From assembly GCA_017936985.1 (NCBI GenBank), contig JAGBEM010000027.1, positions 1 to 55,407 on the forward strand: a DNA stretch of 55,407 nt, read 5' to 3'. Positions 16,890 through 25,017 of the stretch are shown in pieces. A program made the position numbers and the translations under genes. A model generated the notes under the pieces. The model saw nothing but the letters and a program-made list of their open reading frames with translations. It made no database searches and was not told the origin of the DNA. This DNA is from Oscillospiraceae bacterium (GTDB taxonomy: Bacteria; Bacillota_A; Clostridia; Oscillospirales; Oscillospiraceae). The first letter of the stretch is position 1; every line of letters starts with the position of its first letter.

Positions 16890-19181
16890 TTACACATTTA
16901 TGGGGCATACGCCGTTTTCTTTGGCGATCTGATTGATGTCCTTGACCACATACTCTGTGATCTTTCGATTGCCAAGATAGAACTGGAAGGTAGCAGAGCC
17001 ACCTGTGGCGCCGCCACCGCCGGTCTTTGCGGACAGCTTGGATGCCAAGACATCCAACCACTCCGTATGCTTTTCCAAAGGCACAACCGCTTCGGTGCCG
17101 TCCTCGCCCACCGTCAGATCGGTGGCATGGTTCACAATGGTGCCGGTAGCGGCTTTGGGAAGGATCTGGGAAACAAATCCGTTGATCTTCTTCTCAGGAA
17201 TTATCGCTGTGAAGCCTTTAGAAAAAGGCTCAAAGATATTATCAGTAACCCACCCCCATGCATTGGACGCAGCACTCTTAATATCATCACCAAATTCACT
17301 CCAGGGGGCATTGCGCTCAATTTTATCTGCAAAGTAATCCCAAATGTCTTTTACAACATCATCAATGAATCCATAGATTGCAGACACACCTGCCGCAAGA
17401 GCCGATCCGAGGGATTCAAACAAACCGGATGCGAGTTCCGAATAGTTTACACTCTCAATAAAGGTTGCGATGCTGTCACCAAACTTTACCCAATCCGTCT
17501 CCTGCAGCCATCCTGAAATCGGCTTTAGCGCTTCGCTAAGACATTCACTCAGAGATTGTGCAAGGACCTTAAAGTCCGTCGCTAAGACAAATGCGCTCAG
17601 CGTTTCAGGAAGTGCCACGATCACTTCGCCGATCGTTCTTCCAGCAAGGCCCCAGTCAACGGTGTACACCGCTTCTGAAAACTGCTTACCCAATGTATCG
17701 CCGAGCTTAGAGAAATTGATCGTTGTAAACAGGCTGTGAATCGAGGTCATCGCAGAATTGACGAAGGCGCCAACCTTCTCGCCAATATCAATATCATTCA
17801 GTACATCGAACGCACTATTGATACCATCACCAACGATTTGCCCTAAGCCCTTCCAGTCACCTGCCATAAACGCATTTTTGATCTGTTCCAGCCATCCTGT
17901 CAGCTGCTTCACCCACGTGGGCGTATCAGTCAGCTGATCAGCGGCGCCGGTGCTTGTGCCAGAAGTATCGGACTCCTTGGTGATTTGATCAAAGCCGTAG
18001 AGGCTGTCGGCGGTCTCATTAATGGCATTTGACGTGGTCTTTATGTTGCCAAAAAGCCTTGTGAAGATGTAGTTAATACCGTTGGACACTTTTGTGACGA
18101 TCGGCATAAGCCGCTGCATAGCGGCGATGACAATGTTGATCGCCGGTGCCAGGGCTTGTCCCATCTGATCCTTCATCGTCTCAATAGACTGGTTCAGCTC
18201 TTCGTTCTTGCTGATGTAATTATTGACGATGGAGCGCAGCTCACCAAACACGACACCAAACGCGCGCATTCCCAGCGAAACAATACCGAGATTTCGTATG
18301 GATCTAACCATGCGATTCAGGCCGCCGCTGCCAGAGGAGGCGCTCCTTCCTATCTCTCGAAGCCTTGCCGGCAAGGATGTAATCTTTCGTCCTACGGCGC
18401 TGCCAAGTTTCTTAATGCCCCGCCATAGCGAACCCACACCGTGTCCTGCTGCGTATGCGGCAGCTGTTCCGATCTGCTGAACCGTCATCCTCAGCCGAGG
18501 GGCAACGCCCATGGATTTGAGTGTTCTTCCAGTCTCCTCCGCCGTCATTCTCGTGATCTTCAGACTGTTCTCTGTCTCGCGGATCTCCTGCTGCAGCTGA
18601 TCTAAACCTTTCGCAGATGCATAGCCAATATTCTCTGTACCGAGCATATCAGCACGACGATCCAAATCTGCCAATCTTGCCTCGGCAAAGCGAGATTTTT
18701 CTGCCAACTGCTCCAGTTCTCTTTGAATCGGAGCCGCCTTTTTAGAGCTAGCAGCCTTCGGACCATTGTTCAATTCGTTTAGCTCTGCTTCCAGCTTTCT
18801 GCGACGGGACTCAATGGCTGTCAGCGACTTCTCCGCATCCACCATCAGTTCCGAGAACGGCTTAGAGAGATCTAAGCCTGCAGTTGCATTTTTTACAGAA
18901 TCGTAAATGCCTTTCAGCCTGCTAATCTCTCCCTCCAGCTGACCAATGCTTTGCTTGGCAGTCTGATGGGTCTCTCTCGTTTTGGTGATCTGAGCAGAAT
19001 ACTCTTTGATTGATGTAACAGAGGAAGAAAACGCCTCCCGGATAGAATGTTTCGTCTGTGCCGAAGATTTCTTGATGCTTCTCTGCGCCCCGGCGCCAGC
19101 ATTACTGGCATCCGTAAAACCTTTCACGGCCGCTCTGGCGTCAACACCAATTCTTACAAACAGATTTCTTACCGCTCCCAT
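16890..19181 (-). CDS. Tail tape measure protein
   Basis: 763 residues, the longest tail gene, placed between the tail chaperones and the tail-tip genes. The N-terminal half is strongly coiled coil (about 50-225; SIGQLEGEISRLKG, ESRRRKLEAELNEL). A hydrophobic region follows (about 295-335), and a C-terminal repeated amphipathic part ends around the ATGTIVNHATDLTVGEDG stretch common in tape measures. The protein sets tail length and passes through the tail tube at DNA ejection. Its ATG overlaps the stop of the preceding gene by 1 nt (TAATG), implying coupled translation. Confidence 0.88.
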   Translation of the reverse strand: MGAVRNLFVRIGVDARAAVKGFTDASNAGAGAQRSIKKSSAQTKHSIREAFSSSVTSIKEYSAQITKTRETHQTAKQSIGQLEGEISRLKGIYDSVKNATAGLDLSKPFSELMVDAEKSLTAIESRRRKLEAELNELNNGPKAASSKKAAPIQRELEQLAEKSRFAEARLADLDRRADMLGTENIGYASAKGLDQLQQEIRETENSLKITRMTAEETGRTLKSMGVAPRLRMTVQQIGTAAAYAAGHGVGSLWRGIKKLGSAVGRKITSLPARLREIGRSASSGSGGLNRMVRSIRNLGIVSLGMRAFGVVFGELRSIVNNYISKNEELNQSIETMKDQMGQALAPAINIVIAAMQRLMPIVTKVSNGINYIFTRLFGNIKTTSNAINETADSLYGFDQITKESDTSGTSTGAADQLTDTPTWVKQLTGWLEQIKNAFMAGDWKGLGQIVGDGINSAFDVLNDIDIGEKVGAFVNSAMTSIHSLFTTINFSKLGDTLGKQFSEAVYTVDWGLAGRTIGEVIVALPETLSAFVLATDFKVLAQSLSECLSEALKPISGWLQETDWVKFGDSIATFIESVNYSELASGLFESLGSALAAGVSAIYGFIDDVVKDIWDYFADKIERNAPWSEFGDDIKSAASNAWGWVTDNIFEPFSKGFTAIIPEKKINGFVSQILPKAATGTIVNHATDLTVGEDGTEAVVPLEKHTEWLDVLASKLSAKTGGGGATGGSATFQFYLGNRKITEYVVKDINQIAKENGVCPINV

Positions 19182-19492
19182 TAGGACTCCTCCTCTCCTC
19201 CAAAAATCGCGTTAAGTACTTTGACCTTTGCGTACATTGCTTCATCCGACATCTCGCCGGACTCTACCTGTTCCACATCGAATCCCGGAAATGCCTCAGA
19301 GAATCGCTTCATCTGTCCACCTGTGAACAGGCTTCCAATAGAATTCGTTAAGAGGGCGGCGGCATTGTACAGTGCTACCGCCCTCTTTTTTGCTCGGTCA
19401 TTCTCCCGCCGTATGTAGGCATCCACAATTTCCAAGCCCTCTCCCCAAGTCCAATCCCAGGACTCTTGCGGACTGACCCCCGCCATGTGCAT
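19181..19492 (-). CDS. Tail assembly chaperone, second ORF (gpT-like), -1 frame
   Basis: 103 residues. It lies in the -1 frame relative to the preceding chaperone gene, and that frame stays open upstream across the end of that gene (translating ...DPLTIESLRQR before the annotated ATG). In lambda-like phages the equivalent region is made as a gpG-T fusion by -1 frameshifting and loads the tape measure. No canonical X XXY YYZ heptamer is visible in the overlap, and the ATG at 19492 has no good ribosome binding site, so the mode of expression is unresolved. Confidence 0.65.
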   Translation of the reverse strand: MHMAGVSPQESWDWTWGEGLEIVDAYIRRENDRAKKRAVALYNAAALLTNSIGSLFTGGQMKRFSEAFPGFDVEQVESGEMSDEAMYAKVKVLNAIFGGEEES

Positions 19493-19515
19493 CCGCTGAC
19501 GAAGGCTTTCAATTG

Positions 19516-19983
19516 TTAAAGGGTCTGCATGGTCATCTGAGGGTTGTCCGAGCCTTCGCCGCCCTCCTCATCCTCGGAAAGGTCAAAGAATTCAGGCTCT
19601 TCCCCAAACATGCTGTCGATACCCTTTTTGAACTTCGCCACGATGCCGCGGTAGATCTGCTTCCGTTCATCGTCATTGATCAGTCCGGCATTGTGAGCGA
19701 TATTCAGCACCAGATCCGCAAAGTGATCGGTGCCGCACTTACCATCATCGACCATCAGGTCATACAGCTTTGCACCCTCGGTGATGGCGTTCTCGCTGCC
19801 TTCCCAGTTCAGAGCCTCGGTCAGCAAATTTTCCATGTCCTGGGGATCATCGATAGCGCTCATGACCAGCGCCATAACGGAAACATCCGGATTTTTGGCC
19901 ATCAGATTCTTCTGGCCCGCCAGCGTCAGACGGAGCTTGAACTCCCCACCGCCGGCTTTAACAATGTAACTTCTTCTGCCCAT
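19516..19983 (-). CDS. Tail assembly chaperone, first ORF (gpG-like)
   Basis: 155 residues beginning MGRRSYIVKAGGGEFKLRLT, mostly helical, with an acidic C-terminus (FFDLSEDEEGGEGSD). Position between the tail tube and the tape measure, size, and an out-of-phase partner directly downstream are the usual marks of a gpG-type chaperone. It should bind the tape measure during tail assembly and be absent from the virion. Confidence 0.75.
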   Translation of the reverse strand: MGRRSYIVKAGGGEFKLRLTLAGQKNLMAKNPDVSVMALVMSAIDDPQDMENLLTEALNWEGSENAITEGAKLYDLMVDDGKCGTDHFADLVLNIAHNAGLINDDERKQIYRGIVAKFKKGIDSMFGEEPEFFDLSEDEEGGEGSDNPQMTMQTL

Positions 19984-19997
19984 GACTCATTGCCTCC

Positions 19998-20420
19998 TTA
20001 CTGCGCTGCAGCTGCAGCAGTAGCCCCCAGAGTAGGCTTACCGGAGACTTTGATAGCTGCAGAGAACTTGACAGCATCGTTAACAGCTACGCTGGTAGCG
20101 AACTTGGTGACAACACCCTTAAAGGTCCAGGTTTTGCCGATCGCCTGGGGAAATACAATAGCGAAGTTGTGCTCTTCCTGGTCCTCCAGAGCGGCATACA
20201 TGGCTTCCTGGCCGGCATCAGCACCATCCAGGAAGCCTTCCAGCGGCACATCGCCGCCGTCTTTAAAGCCGCCGACATACTCCTTATAGCCGGAAGTATT
20301 ATCGAGAGCGGTCACTTCCGTAGGGTCAGAAGAGACTTCCACACCGCCGATGCTGGACAGGCCGCCCACAGCTTTTGAGTCAACGGTAAACTTGGTACCC
20401 ACAGATCTGGATTTAGCCAT
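19998..20420 (-). CDS. Major tail tube protein
   Basis: 140 residues beginning MAKSRSVGTKFTVDSKAVGGL. A beta-rich protein with a loop region (DPTEVTALDNTSGYKEYVGGFKDGGDVPLEGF) typical of phage tail tube proteins of the phi13/TP901-1 group, and an Ala-rich end. It polymerises as hexameric rings forming the tail tube. It follows the head-tail completion genes on the late transcript. Confidence 0.8.
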   Translation of the reverse strand: MAKSRSVGTKFTVDSKAVGGLSSIGGVEVSSDPTEVTALDNTSGYKEYVGGFKDGGDVPLEGFLDGADAGQEAMYAALEDQEEHNFAIVFPQAIGKTWTFKGVVTKFATSVAVNDAVKFSAAIKVSGKPTLGATAAAAAQ

Positions 20421-20422
20421 AA

Positions 20423-20830
20423 TTACATATCCTCCTTGATTTGATATTGAATCGTAACTTTGTATGTCCTACGGAACAGCTGCACGCGGTCCTCGTAAAT
20501 ATCTCTGGACGCCAATGCAACAGTGACCTCCTCGATATACAGAGCACCCTCGGCATACTGCCGCAGGGCTTGAATGGTTCGCTTGATCTGCTCAGCGAGC
20601 AGACGCATTTTTTGATAAGTACCATGCAAAGCATGGATCTCATAGACGGCGGTAGACATACCAGTCAGTCCGTCAATGGCGTTTTCTTCCGACTCGTCCT
20701 GCTGGCCAAATACAGCTAAAGGGCCGGAACTCTTTTGAATATCCTGTATTGGACACACCCGGCCGGAGAGTCCATCGACTGTTTGCAGTGCCGCCACCAG
20801 GGTTTTCTCCAACAGTAATCCGTTTTCCAT
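20423..20830 (-). CDS. Tail completion/terminator protein (DUF3168-like)
   Basis: 135 residues from MENGLLLEKTLVAAL. The frame extends back to 20878, but the ATG at 20830 immediately follows the stop of the upstream gene and gives the family-typical start. LEKTLVAALQTVDGLSGRVCP and the beta hairpin near YEIHALHGTYQKMRLLAEQIKRTI resemble DUF3168/tail-terminator proteins that cap the tail tube at the head-proximal end. Confidence 0.7.
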   Translation of the reverse strand: MENGLLLEKTLVAALQTVDGLSGRVCPIQDIQKSSGPLAVFGQQDESEENAIDGLTGMSTAVYEIHALHGTYQKMRLLAEQIKRTIQALRQYAEGALYIEEVTVALASRDIYEDRVQLFRRTYKVTIQYQIKEDM

Positions 20831-20831
20831 A

Positions 20832-21335
20832 TCAGCCTCCATACTCCTTTGCGATATCATCCAGCAGGGTCTTAGCAATCAAATTCTTGGCCGTTTCACC
20901 GGCAACCTCGGCTCCGGTACGCATATAGTGCTTTCCCGGCACCTTATCCATGGTTGCCTGACTGCCATCGCTCCGGACATAGGTCATACCGCCACCGGGA
21001 CGCCGGGTGAAATAGCCGTATTCCTGGGAAGCCGGGTAATAAGCATGCGCGGATTTGCTCTGCACCGGATTTTTGATAGGTTTCTGGAAGATAGGGTTCT
21101 TCTCCCGAGCTGGTGTGATCTGATAAACGGCCTTCCCCTTGGTTCGGGACTTTTCCTTCACCAAGATCAGACCATCCCGCAGTTCGCCGGTATCTTCTGG
21201 CGCAGCTGCCTTAATAGCCTGCTGTACGATCTTAGCGCCCTGCTTTACCGCTCGGGTCAACTGTGGTCCCTGCAGGCTTTGAGCCAGCCCATTACAGGCG
21301 CGGATAAAATCCTCAAACCCTTCTACTTCCTTCAT
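20832..21335 (-). CDS. HK97 gp10-like head-tail protein
   Basis: 167 residues beginning MKEVEGFEDFIRACNGLAQSL. RAVKQGAKIVQQAIKAAAPEDTGELRDGL is the hallmark segment of the HK97 gp10 family, and PGKHYMRTGAEVAGE is also typical. It is a structural/assembly factor at the head-tail junction. Its start overlaps the head-closure gene by 4 nt (ATGA), indicating translational coupling. Confidence 0.82.
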   Translation of the reverse strand: MKEVEGFEDFIRACNGLAQSLQGPQLTRAVKQGAKIVQQAIKAAAPEDTGELRDGLILVKEKSRTKGKAVYQITPAREKNPIFQKPIKNPVQSKSAHAYYPASQEYGYFTRRPGGGMTYVRSDGSQATMDKVPGKHYMRTGAEVAGETAKNLIAKTLLDDIAKEYGG

Positions 21336-21649
21336 GGCACATGCTCCTCACACATGATGGTCAAGCCCTCGTTTCGCTCATCCCAGTTAAGGATCGAAAT
21401 GATACGGAAGATCCTGTCCTTGAACTTGATGCGCATCCGGGGTGTGATCCCGGCACGGTACCGACAGTAGATCTTGTGGGTGACCATGGTTTCCCGCACC
21501 TGCGACAGATACTCTTTGCCGGAAACAGGGCTGATCTGCGCCCACACTGTGCAAACATCCAGCCAATCGTCTTTATAACCGGCAAAGATGTCCTTCTCTT
21601 CGGTAGGCCGCTGGAAGGTGATGCGGTGCTGCATTTTTCCTATGTTCAT
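21332..21649 (-). CDS. Head closure protein (SPP1 gp16-like)
   Basis: 105 residues beginning MNIGKMQHRITFQRPTEEKD. The opening MQHRITFQRP and the later W...ISPVSGKEYL pattern mark the phage head-tail adaptor/closure family, a small beta-barrel ring that seals the portal side after packaging. Confidence 0.82.
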   Translation of the reverse strand: MNIGKMQHRITFQRPTEEKDIFAGYKDDWLDVCTVWAQISPVSGKEYLSQVRETMVTHKIYCRYRAGITPRMRIKFKDRIFRIISILNWDERNEGLTIMCEEHVP

Positions 21650-21655
21650 GCCATA

Positions 21656-21955
21656 TCACTCCTTCGGTATTAGATTGACGGAATACCGATTGATGATGTC
21701 CACAACCACTTGATTCAGCTTGTCCGCATCAACAGTCACTGAACGGTTATCATACATCTGCACACACAGCGCACAAACAGCCACCGCCACATCCGGATGC
21801 ATATCCATGTCATCCTCTGTCATCCCGGTATGCTGCATCATGTACTCTTCGGCTGCAGGCAAAAACATACTCTCCAGCAAGTTGACATCCGGAGCATCAT
21901 CGTCGATCCTGCCAAAGCTCATGATCGTTTCTTTATTTAAACTTCTCACATTCAT
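21656..21955 (-). CDS. Head-tail connector (gp6-like)
   Basis: 99 residues, helical, with MTEDDMDMHPDVAVAVCALCVQMYDNRS, typical of the HK97 gp6/phage QLRG-type DNA packaging adaptors that form a ring under the portal. AAAGGGGTGA precedes the ATG. The 80-nt gap to the capsid gene holds two short inverted repeats (AAGGGG...CCCCTT and TCCCAAGCGCTTGGGA), perhaps mRNA-stabilising or partially terminating hairpins after the capsid gene. Confidence 0.75.
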   Translation of the reverse strand: MNVRSLNKETIMSFGRIDDDAPDVNLLESMFLPAAEEYMMQHTGMTEDDMDMHPDVAVAVCALCVQMYDNRSVTVDADKLNQVVVDIINRYSVNLIPKE

Positions 21956-22035
21956 CGGATCACCCCTTTTGCACTCCCAAGCGCTTGGGAATTTGCAGCA
22001 AGGGGCACGATTGTACCCCTTACTGCTTATCAGTA

Positions 22036-23172
22036 TTAGGCCATAACCAGCTTGGAGAGCTTCTGAGTGTGCTCCACTTTGGCATCGGCAGCAACCCAGC
22101 CCACAACGCCCAAAGCGTGCTGAGTGGCGAACTTTTCGCGCAGCACCTGGATGTTCACATCCTCAGCGATCTTCAGTGCCAAGCCAGACATATCGCCGTA
22201 GAAGATAGTGGTGTTGCCGGTGGCAATGTCCTTCATATTTTCGGATACGTATACATCCTTGCCCAGCAGAGTATAACCCCACTTAGCAGACACATCCCTG
22301 TTCAGGAGGTAGTTGCCCTCATTGTCCTTCAGCTTGCGAATCGCCTTCCGGGTCTTCCGGGACATGATCCAGATAGCGCCCTTCTGGAAAATGTCGGGCA
22401 CTTCTTCCTGAACATCGATCAGCTCATCAGCAGTGATCTTGTCGACAGCTGCTGTAGTGACTTTCTGAGTGACGCCAGTGTCCATACCTTCGATCTTGTC
22501 CTGAGTGCCGTACAGCAACTCCTTCTCCAACCACTTTGCGATAGCCTCAGCCATCTTGCGGACCACAAAAGAGGTCAGGTCGAAGTTGGTCTTCTTAGCA
22601 AGACTCTTGGAAATCTTTGTCAGAGCGCCTGCCAGGAAGTCCTTCAGCTCCACAGACAGGAATTTGCCAGCCTTGGACTCGAGCTCCACAAATTCATCTG
22701 CGTATGCCACGGAGATGCTCTGGGTCTCTTCGTCATACTTAGGGATGATGAGGTTACCCGCCACATTATAGCGGCTAGCCAGGGCAGCCAGAGGGCTGAT
22801 TTCGTAGACCTTTTCGATGATCTTCTTGGCAACCGTGGTAGGAATCACGGCACCGTTGTCACCCTGGGTCATGTTGACATCTGCACGAGTCTCAACGACA
22901 CCGCGGATGTAATTGGCAAATGCACGGGACTCCTGCTCTTCCTTCTTCTTATTTTCCTCGGTACCGGAAGCAGGATCTTCCTCAGTGGCACCTGCCTCTT
23001 GGCGGCGCTTGGCTGCATTGATAGTCTCCAGCAGTTCCTTTGCCGCTGCCTCCAGGGCATCAAACTGCGTCTTTTCCTCGGGAGTAAAGGCGCGATTCTC
23101 CTCCTGGGCCTTCTTCAGCAGGTCATCCATCTCCTGTAGCTTCTGGTTTCTGGTTTCGATCAGTTTCTTCAT
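22036..23172 (-). CDS. Major capsid protein, HK97 fold
   Basis: 378 residues. The N-terminal delta/scaffold domain is coiled coil and charged (MKKLIETRNQKLQEMDDLLKKAQEE... to about 80). ESRAFANYIRG marks the usual cleavage/transition zone, followed by the HK97 fold (NGAVIPTTVAKKIIEKVYEISPL; GKDVYVSENM; VGWVAADAKV). The delta domain is normally removed by the prohead protease encoded just upstream. It forms the icosahedral shell. Confidence 0.92.
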   Translation of the reverse strand: MKKLIETRNQKLQEMDDLLKKAQEENRAFTPEEKTQFDALEAAAKELLETINAAKRRQEAGATEEDPASGTEENKKKEEQESRAFANYIRGVVETRADVNMTQGDNGAVIPTTVAKKIIEKVYEISPLAALASRYNVAGNLIIPKYDEETQSISVAYADEFVELESKAGKFLSVELKDFLAGALTKISKSLAKKTNFDLTSFVVRKMAEAIAKWLEKELLYGTQDKIEGMDTGVTQKVTTAAVDKITADELIDVQEEVPDIFQKGAIWIMSRKTRKAIRKLKDNEGNYLLNRDVSAKWGYTLLGKDVYVSENMKDIATGNTTIFYGDMSGLALKIAEDVNIQVLREKFATQHALGVVGWVAADAKVEHTQKLSKLVMA

Positions 23173-23175
23173 TTG

Positions 23176-23745
23176 TTATTCCTCCAATTTTAATCTTTTG
23201 ATTCGATATGCGGCCATTTCGGTCGCAGGATCGGTGTGTTGTACTTCCGGCGCATCCTCAATGCTCCGGATCTCGGACGCAGTTCCTTCGCTGCGTGCTT
23301 CGATGCTAGTGGCGATGTATGCGGGGGCAATCGTAAGAATAGACACCTCTGCAAGATCAATGTCTTTCAGTGTGCGCTTGCGTACTTCCGTCCCTTCCTG
23401 TTGCTCATAACAGGGCGCCCGGTCACTAAACCCAAAGGACCAGCCTGTCAGATGACCAGAACGCGCTTCCCGGACTGTTTCCGCATCTGTTACTGTCGCC
23501 TCCGCATACAAGCCAACAGCATCCTCTCGGAGCTTTAGATTTCCTTCACCCACAGAGCCAATGTCGCGGCCATGATTCAGCTTGAGAAAAACATTCGTAG
23601 CGCGGTCAAGTGCTCGCTGAAATACGCCAGATTCCGCTCGTTCCACAAAAGGCCCTTCCTGGCCATGCAGCACTTTGGAGTCGCGCTCGACAGCGTTGAC
23701 ATAACCGCTAATACACACCTTGTCGCCCCTAACTTCCACTTTCAT
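23176..23745 (-). CDS. HK97-family prohead protease
   Basis: 189 residues. His in FLKLNHGRDIGS (near 57) and Ser in GHLTGWSFGF (near 102) fit the catalytic pair of U35/herpesvirus-assemblin-like prohead proteases, with DLAEVSILTIAPAY as the conserved C-terminal motif. It cleaves scaffold/delta domains in procapsids. The gene overlaps the portal gene by 17 nt. Confidence 0.9.
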   Translation of the reverse strand: MKVEVRGDKVCISGYVNAVERDSKVLHGQEGPFVERAESGVFQRALDRATNVFLKLNHGRDIGSVGEGNLKLREDAVGLYAEATVTDAETVREARSGHLTGWSFGFSDRAPCYEQQEGTEVRKRTLKDIDLAEVSILTIAPAYIATSIEARSEGTASEIRSIEDAPEVQHTDPATEMAAYRIKRLKLEE

Positions 23746-25006
23746 TACCTTCGCCTCCTTCCTGATGATTTGTTTCCACTGTCGCCATGTTCACAGCCTC
23801 ACCTGTATTGGGTACAAAGAACTTTTGGCTGTTAATGTCGTAAACAACATCGCCCAGGGACATAGACACCACATCCAAGCCCGGAATGGGTTTGAACTTT
23901 TCCTTGTAGCGAATCTCGTTTTTCGACAACCAGCCAGCCCGGCAAGCAGCTGTATAGGCGTTGTAGCGCTTGAGCATATCTCCGCTTTCCATATCCCGGG
24001 TATCGCAAGCAAAGTGCATGGAGTCCTTTTCCGATTCCAGGAGCAGCGTGCGGTTAATGGCTTTATCAAATCTGTCCAGCAAAGGCAGCACATTGATTTT
24101 CAGCGCCTGGGAAAATTCGTCCAATGACGCTTTGCCGGTCACAATGGACACAGAGAGCGGGAACAACGAGCATATTTCCTCACGGTTACGCTCTTTGTTT
24201 TCCGCTAATTGCATTTCGACGGATGTAGCTTGTGCAGCGGTCCAGCTCAAGCCCTCGTTCAGCACCGTAACGCCATCGTAGCTGTTGCCATACATCTTCT
24301 CGAAACTGGTTTTTAGTTCTTTCAGTGCATCATTGCTCAACCGGTGCTTTGACTGCAGAAAACCTCTTCGATTGCCGCCAGCCCGAACAACTGCATTTTC
24401 GAACTCGATATAGTTCAAACCAAGGGCAAATTGCATTCGTGCCTGTTCCAGAAGCCCTTCGCCACGGACACCGTTTCTGGTATTCCTGGCCATGTGGATA
24501 AATTGGTGCGGATAATATGTACGGCCATGAACTGAGATTACAGCAGACTTGAAGATCGGGTCTTCGTTCATGGATACAGAAACCGCCTCATCGTCTACAT
24601 AATGCAGACTCTTCAGGCGGTTTAATTCCATATTCTGATAAGCCCAGGCTCTGCCGTAGAGAAAGTAGTCCATGAAAAACGCTTTTTTCCACTCCGGACC
24701 TGTCAACAGATCTCCTGTATCGTCATTCAAAATTCTAAGACGGGGATCATCGACAATCTCCTCTTCTTTATCTGCGCCTATCCGATACAGTTTTACAGGA
24801 ACAGATGCAGCAATTCCGCAAATAAATTCCATACATCCGGCAAGTGCCGGTATGCCCATTGCTTCCTCACGGGAAATAATGCGGTTGAGTGCTATGCTGT
24901 TAAAAAAAGCCTCTAGCACGCCTTCCGCTTCCAGCATCTGCTCCGTCCGTTCCTCGGGGGCGGCGCGAATCTCCTGCATTTTTTCCTTCTTTTTGAACAG
25001 TCCCAT
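23729..25006 (-). CDS. Portal protein (HK97 family)
   Basis: 425 residues beginning MGLFKKKEKMQE. GIPALAGCMEFICGIAASVPVKLYR and DYFLYGRAWAYQ are characteristic of HK97-type portals, as is the FPLSVSIVTGKASLDEFSQALKINVLPLLDRF segment. Twelve copies form the vertex through which DNA is packaged and ejected. It lies between terminase and protease as expected. Confidence 0.92.
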   Translation of the reverse strand: MGLFKKKEKMQEIRAAPEERTEQMLEAEGVLEAFFNSIALNRIISREEAMGIPALAGCMEFICGIAASVPVKLYRIGADKEEEIVDDPRLRILNDDTGDLLTGPEWKKAFFMDYFLYGRAWAYQNMELNRLKSLHYVDDEAVSVSMNEDPIFKSAVISVHGRTYYPHQFIHMARNTRNGVRGEGLLEQARMQFALGLNYIEFENAVVRAGGNRRGFLQSKHRLSNDALKELKTSFEKMYGNSYDGVTVLNEGLSWTAAQATSVEMQLAENKERNREEICSLFPLSVSIVTGKASLDEFSQALKINVLPLLDRFDKAINRTLLLESEKDSMHFACDTRDMESGDMLKRYNAYTAACRAGWLSKNEIRYKEKFKPIPGLDVVSMSLGDVVYDINSQKFFVPNTGEAVNMATVETNHQEGGEGNESGS

Positions 25007-25017
25007 ATTCTTTCCTC

